NCBI RefSeq assembly: GCF_000237925.1
Contig: NC_031497.1
Location: forward strand, 8,489,675 to 8,553,674
Reading direction: 5' to 3'
Length of the DNA stretch: 64,000 bases
DNA from: Schistosoma mansoni
Taxonomy: Eukaryota > Platyhelminthes > Trematoda > Strigeidida > Schistosomatidae
Shown here: positions 62,641-64,000 of the stretch, in pieces
How positions within the stretch are numbered: position 1 is the stretch's first letter
Layout: every line of letters starts with the position of its first letter
Position numbers and translations under genes: made by a program
Notes under the pieces: generated by a model
The model's database searches: none
What the model was told of the DNA's origin: nothing
The model's input: the letters and a program-made list of their open reading frames with translations, nothing else

Positions 62641-63424
62641 AATCTTTATAGAGAAATGCCAACAAATAGAAAAATAAACGTTTAAATTGAGTGAATACAT
62701 ATATACATATGTTCCTTTGACTTACTGCTTTGTGAAAGCGTTTTCATGAAAAATGTTTGCATATCAATTTTTAGCTAAAATCAAAATCTAGATTACAGTC
62801 TCCATATATTTGCATGCTATGAGAGATCAATGTCAAAGATTTGAAGTGTTATGTATCATCGTGTTGTATCTTAGTTATTTTTCTTCTGGGAATAGGAAAA
62901 TAAGGTTTGAGAAATTCCACAAGTACTTAGTTTAATTGGAAACTATTCCGTTGATAGGCATTTATCGGTGTTACATTTATGCCGTGTATATAGAATATGA
63001 TAATTATTGTTAACCAAACGTCTACGTCAAAACCTACAGAAATTCCATCCGTTCTAATCCTTTTGAAAGTTTTATTAAATTAAAGTGTTGTGTGTTTATA
63101 AGACAGACAGGTAAAAGTTTCTAAGCTTAATACTATTATCACTACCGTCTTAACATTTGTTATATATTTCTAATTCACTTGTTGAACATTTTTTATTTCC
63201 TATGTTAATATGTTGAACGATATAAATAATAGTTGACTGATCATTAATTATCAGTGTCCGATTGGATTGTCATATAGTTCTTGAACAGTGATCGAATTAA
63301 TGTGTGGCAAGTATTCTAAGTCAATCGACATTTCTTAAACTATATTGTGATGTTAGATATTTGACAGGAAACTCTTGACTTATTTACTGTTTTAGTTGAA
63401 CACTCATTAAATAAGGCGTGCTTG

Positions 63425-63560
63425 TAATCTCGAAGGAACTGATACTCCATTCGAGAGTCGAAATCGTGTCAATCAACTTCACAGTCTGATACGCTACCAT
63501 GGAGCTATTCAGGCTGTGACTATCTTCCTGTAGGACCGAGATATTTACAACTGGGTTATG
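63425..63560 (-). repeat. SINE-like fragment
   Basis: GATACTCCATTCGAGAGTCG and CTATTCAGGCTGTGAC parallel GATGCTCCCAGTGAGATTCG and GTGTCGGGCTGCAAC at 4785-4880. Box B is decayed. Confidence 0.35.
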
Positions 63561-64000
63561 ACTAGCACAAAAAGTAGGTTCGAAGTTTATTCCCGTTCAA
63601 GTTCCACTACCTGGCATCGAAATATAGTGCACGTGATGTCGAGTCACTTAAACTAGTGATTACATTACAATTTGAAAGATAAAAGTCAATCAGGATTACT
63701 AAGGTCTAGAAGAACGTATCACTGGTCACTACTCAATAAATTGTAAATATCTCAGCCCTACAGGAGGTCGGTCGCGGTTATTATCGATAATGAAAATACT
63801 TTGACACTAACAGATTACTTTATCAGTTATATTTTTTCCAAAGTCTTGCTCATTAATGCATAGTGTGCGCTAATCTGTTAAACTGTTATTTACTTTTATG
63901 CTTATAAATGTATATATTTTTATTTAATAAGGTTTGTAAATAATTAATGTGCAGTTGTCTATTTCTTCATGTTAAACTTTTATGTAGTTAGATAAGGTTC

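Overview
This looks like nuclear DNA from a schistosome blood fluke or a close relative. The window is AT-rich and packed with retroelements of kinds known from Schistosoma: SR2-like RTE LINEs, SR1-like CR1 LINEs, a second RTE-like LINE group, a Penelope-like fragment, a BEL/Pao LTR fossil, and tRNA-derived SINEs of the SM-alpha type carrying hammerhead ribozymes. Its host genes contain introns of only 27-57 nt, a known schistosome trait. The exact species cannot be told from the sequence.

Host genes, left to right. (1) A MEF2 MADS-box transcription factor on the minus strand (1061-12769, running off the left edge). (2) A mitochondrial ribosomal protein uS11m (MRPS11) gene on the plus strand (29851-30503), complete in four exons with introns of 27, 33 and 35 nt. 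(3) A complete six-exon coiled-coil gene of unknown identity on the minus strand (34867-37199). (4) A tentative tiny spliced gene at 44992-45370. (5) The first three coding exons of VPS13B on the plus strand (52815-61994, continuing past the right edge). No long ORF reveals genes 2 and 3 in full; they were assembled by reading splice sites and matching phases.

Repeat landscape. 13.8-19.4 kb, upstream of MEF2, is a nest of LINE pieces that includes a large inverted repeat of one defective LINE. 21-25.7 kb holds SR1-like CR1 remains. 29-33 kb holds old LINE relics around MRPS11. 38.5-43.2 kb is a gap-ridden SR2/CR1/BEL-Pao cluster. 48.1-52.0 kb is an almost whole RTE-like LINE with one continuous frame broken by only two TAG codons, just upstream of VPS13B. 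VPS13B introns hold a 5'-truncated SR2 with a clean 12-bp target-site duplication (TSD), a non-autonomous derivative of the 48-kb LINE, and a head-to-head SM-alpha insertion with two hammerheads bounded by a 15-bp direct repeat.

The host genes show no shared pathway. The main interest is the micro-intron genes, the hammerhead SINEs at several stages of decay, and the insertion mechanisms that can be read from TSDs and inversions. Four runs of N (39304-39531, 40364-40563, 42798-42997, 60558-60757) all lie in or beside repeats.
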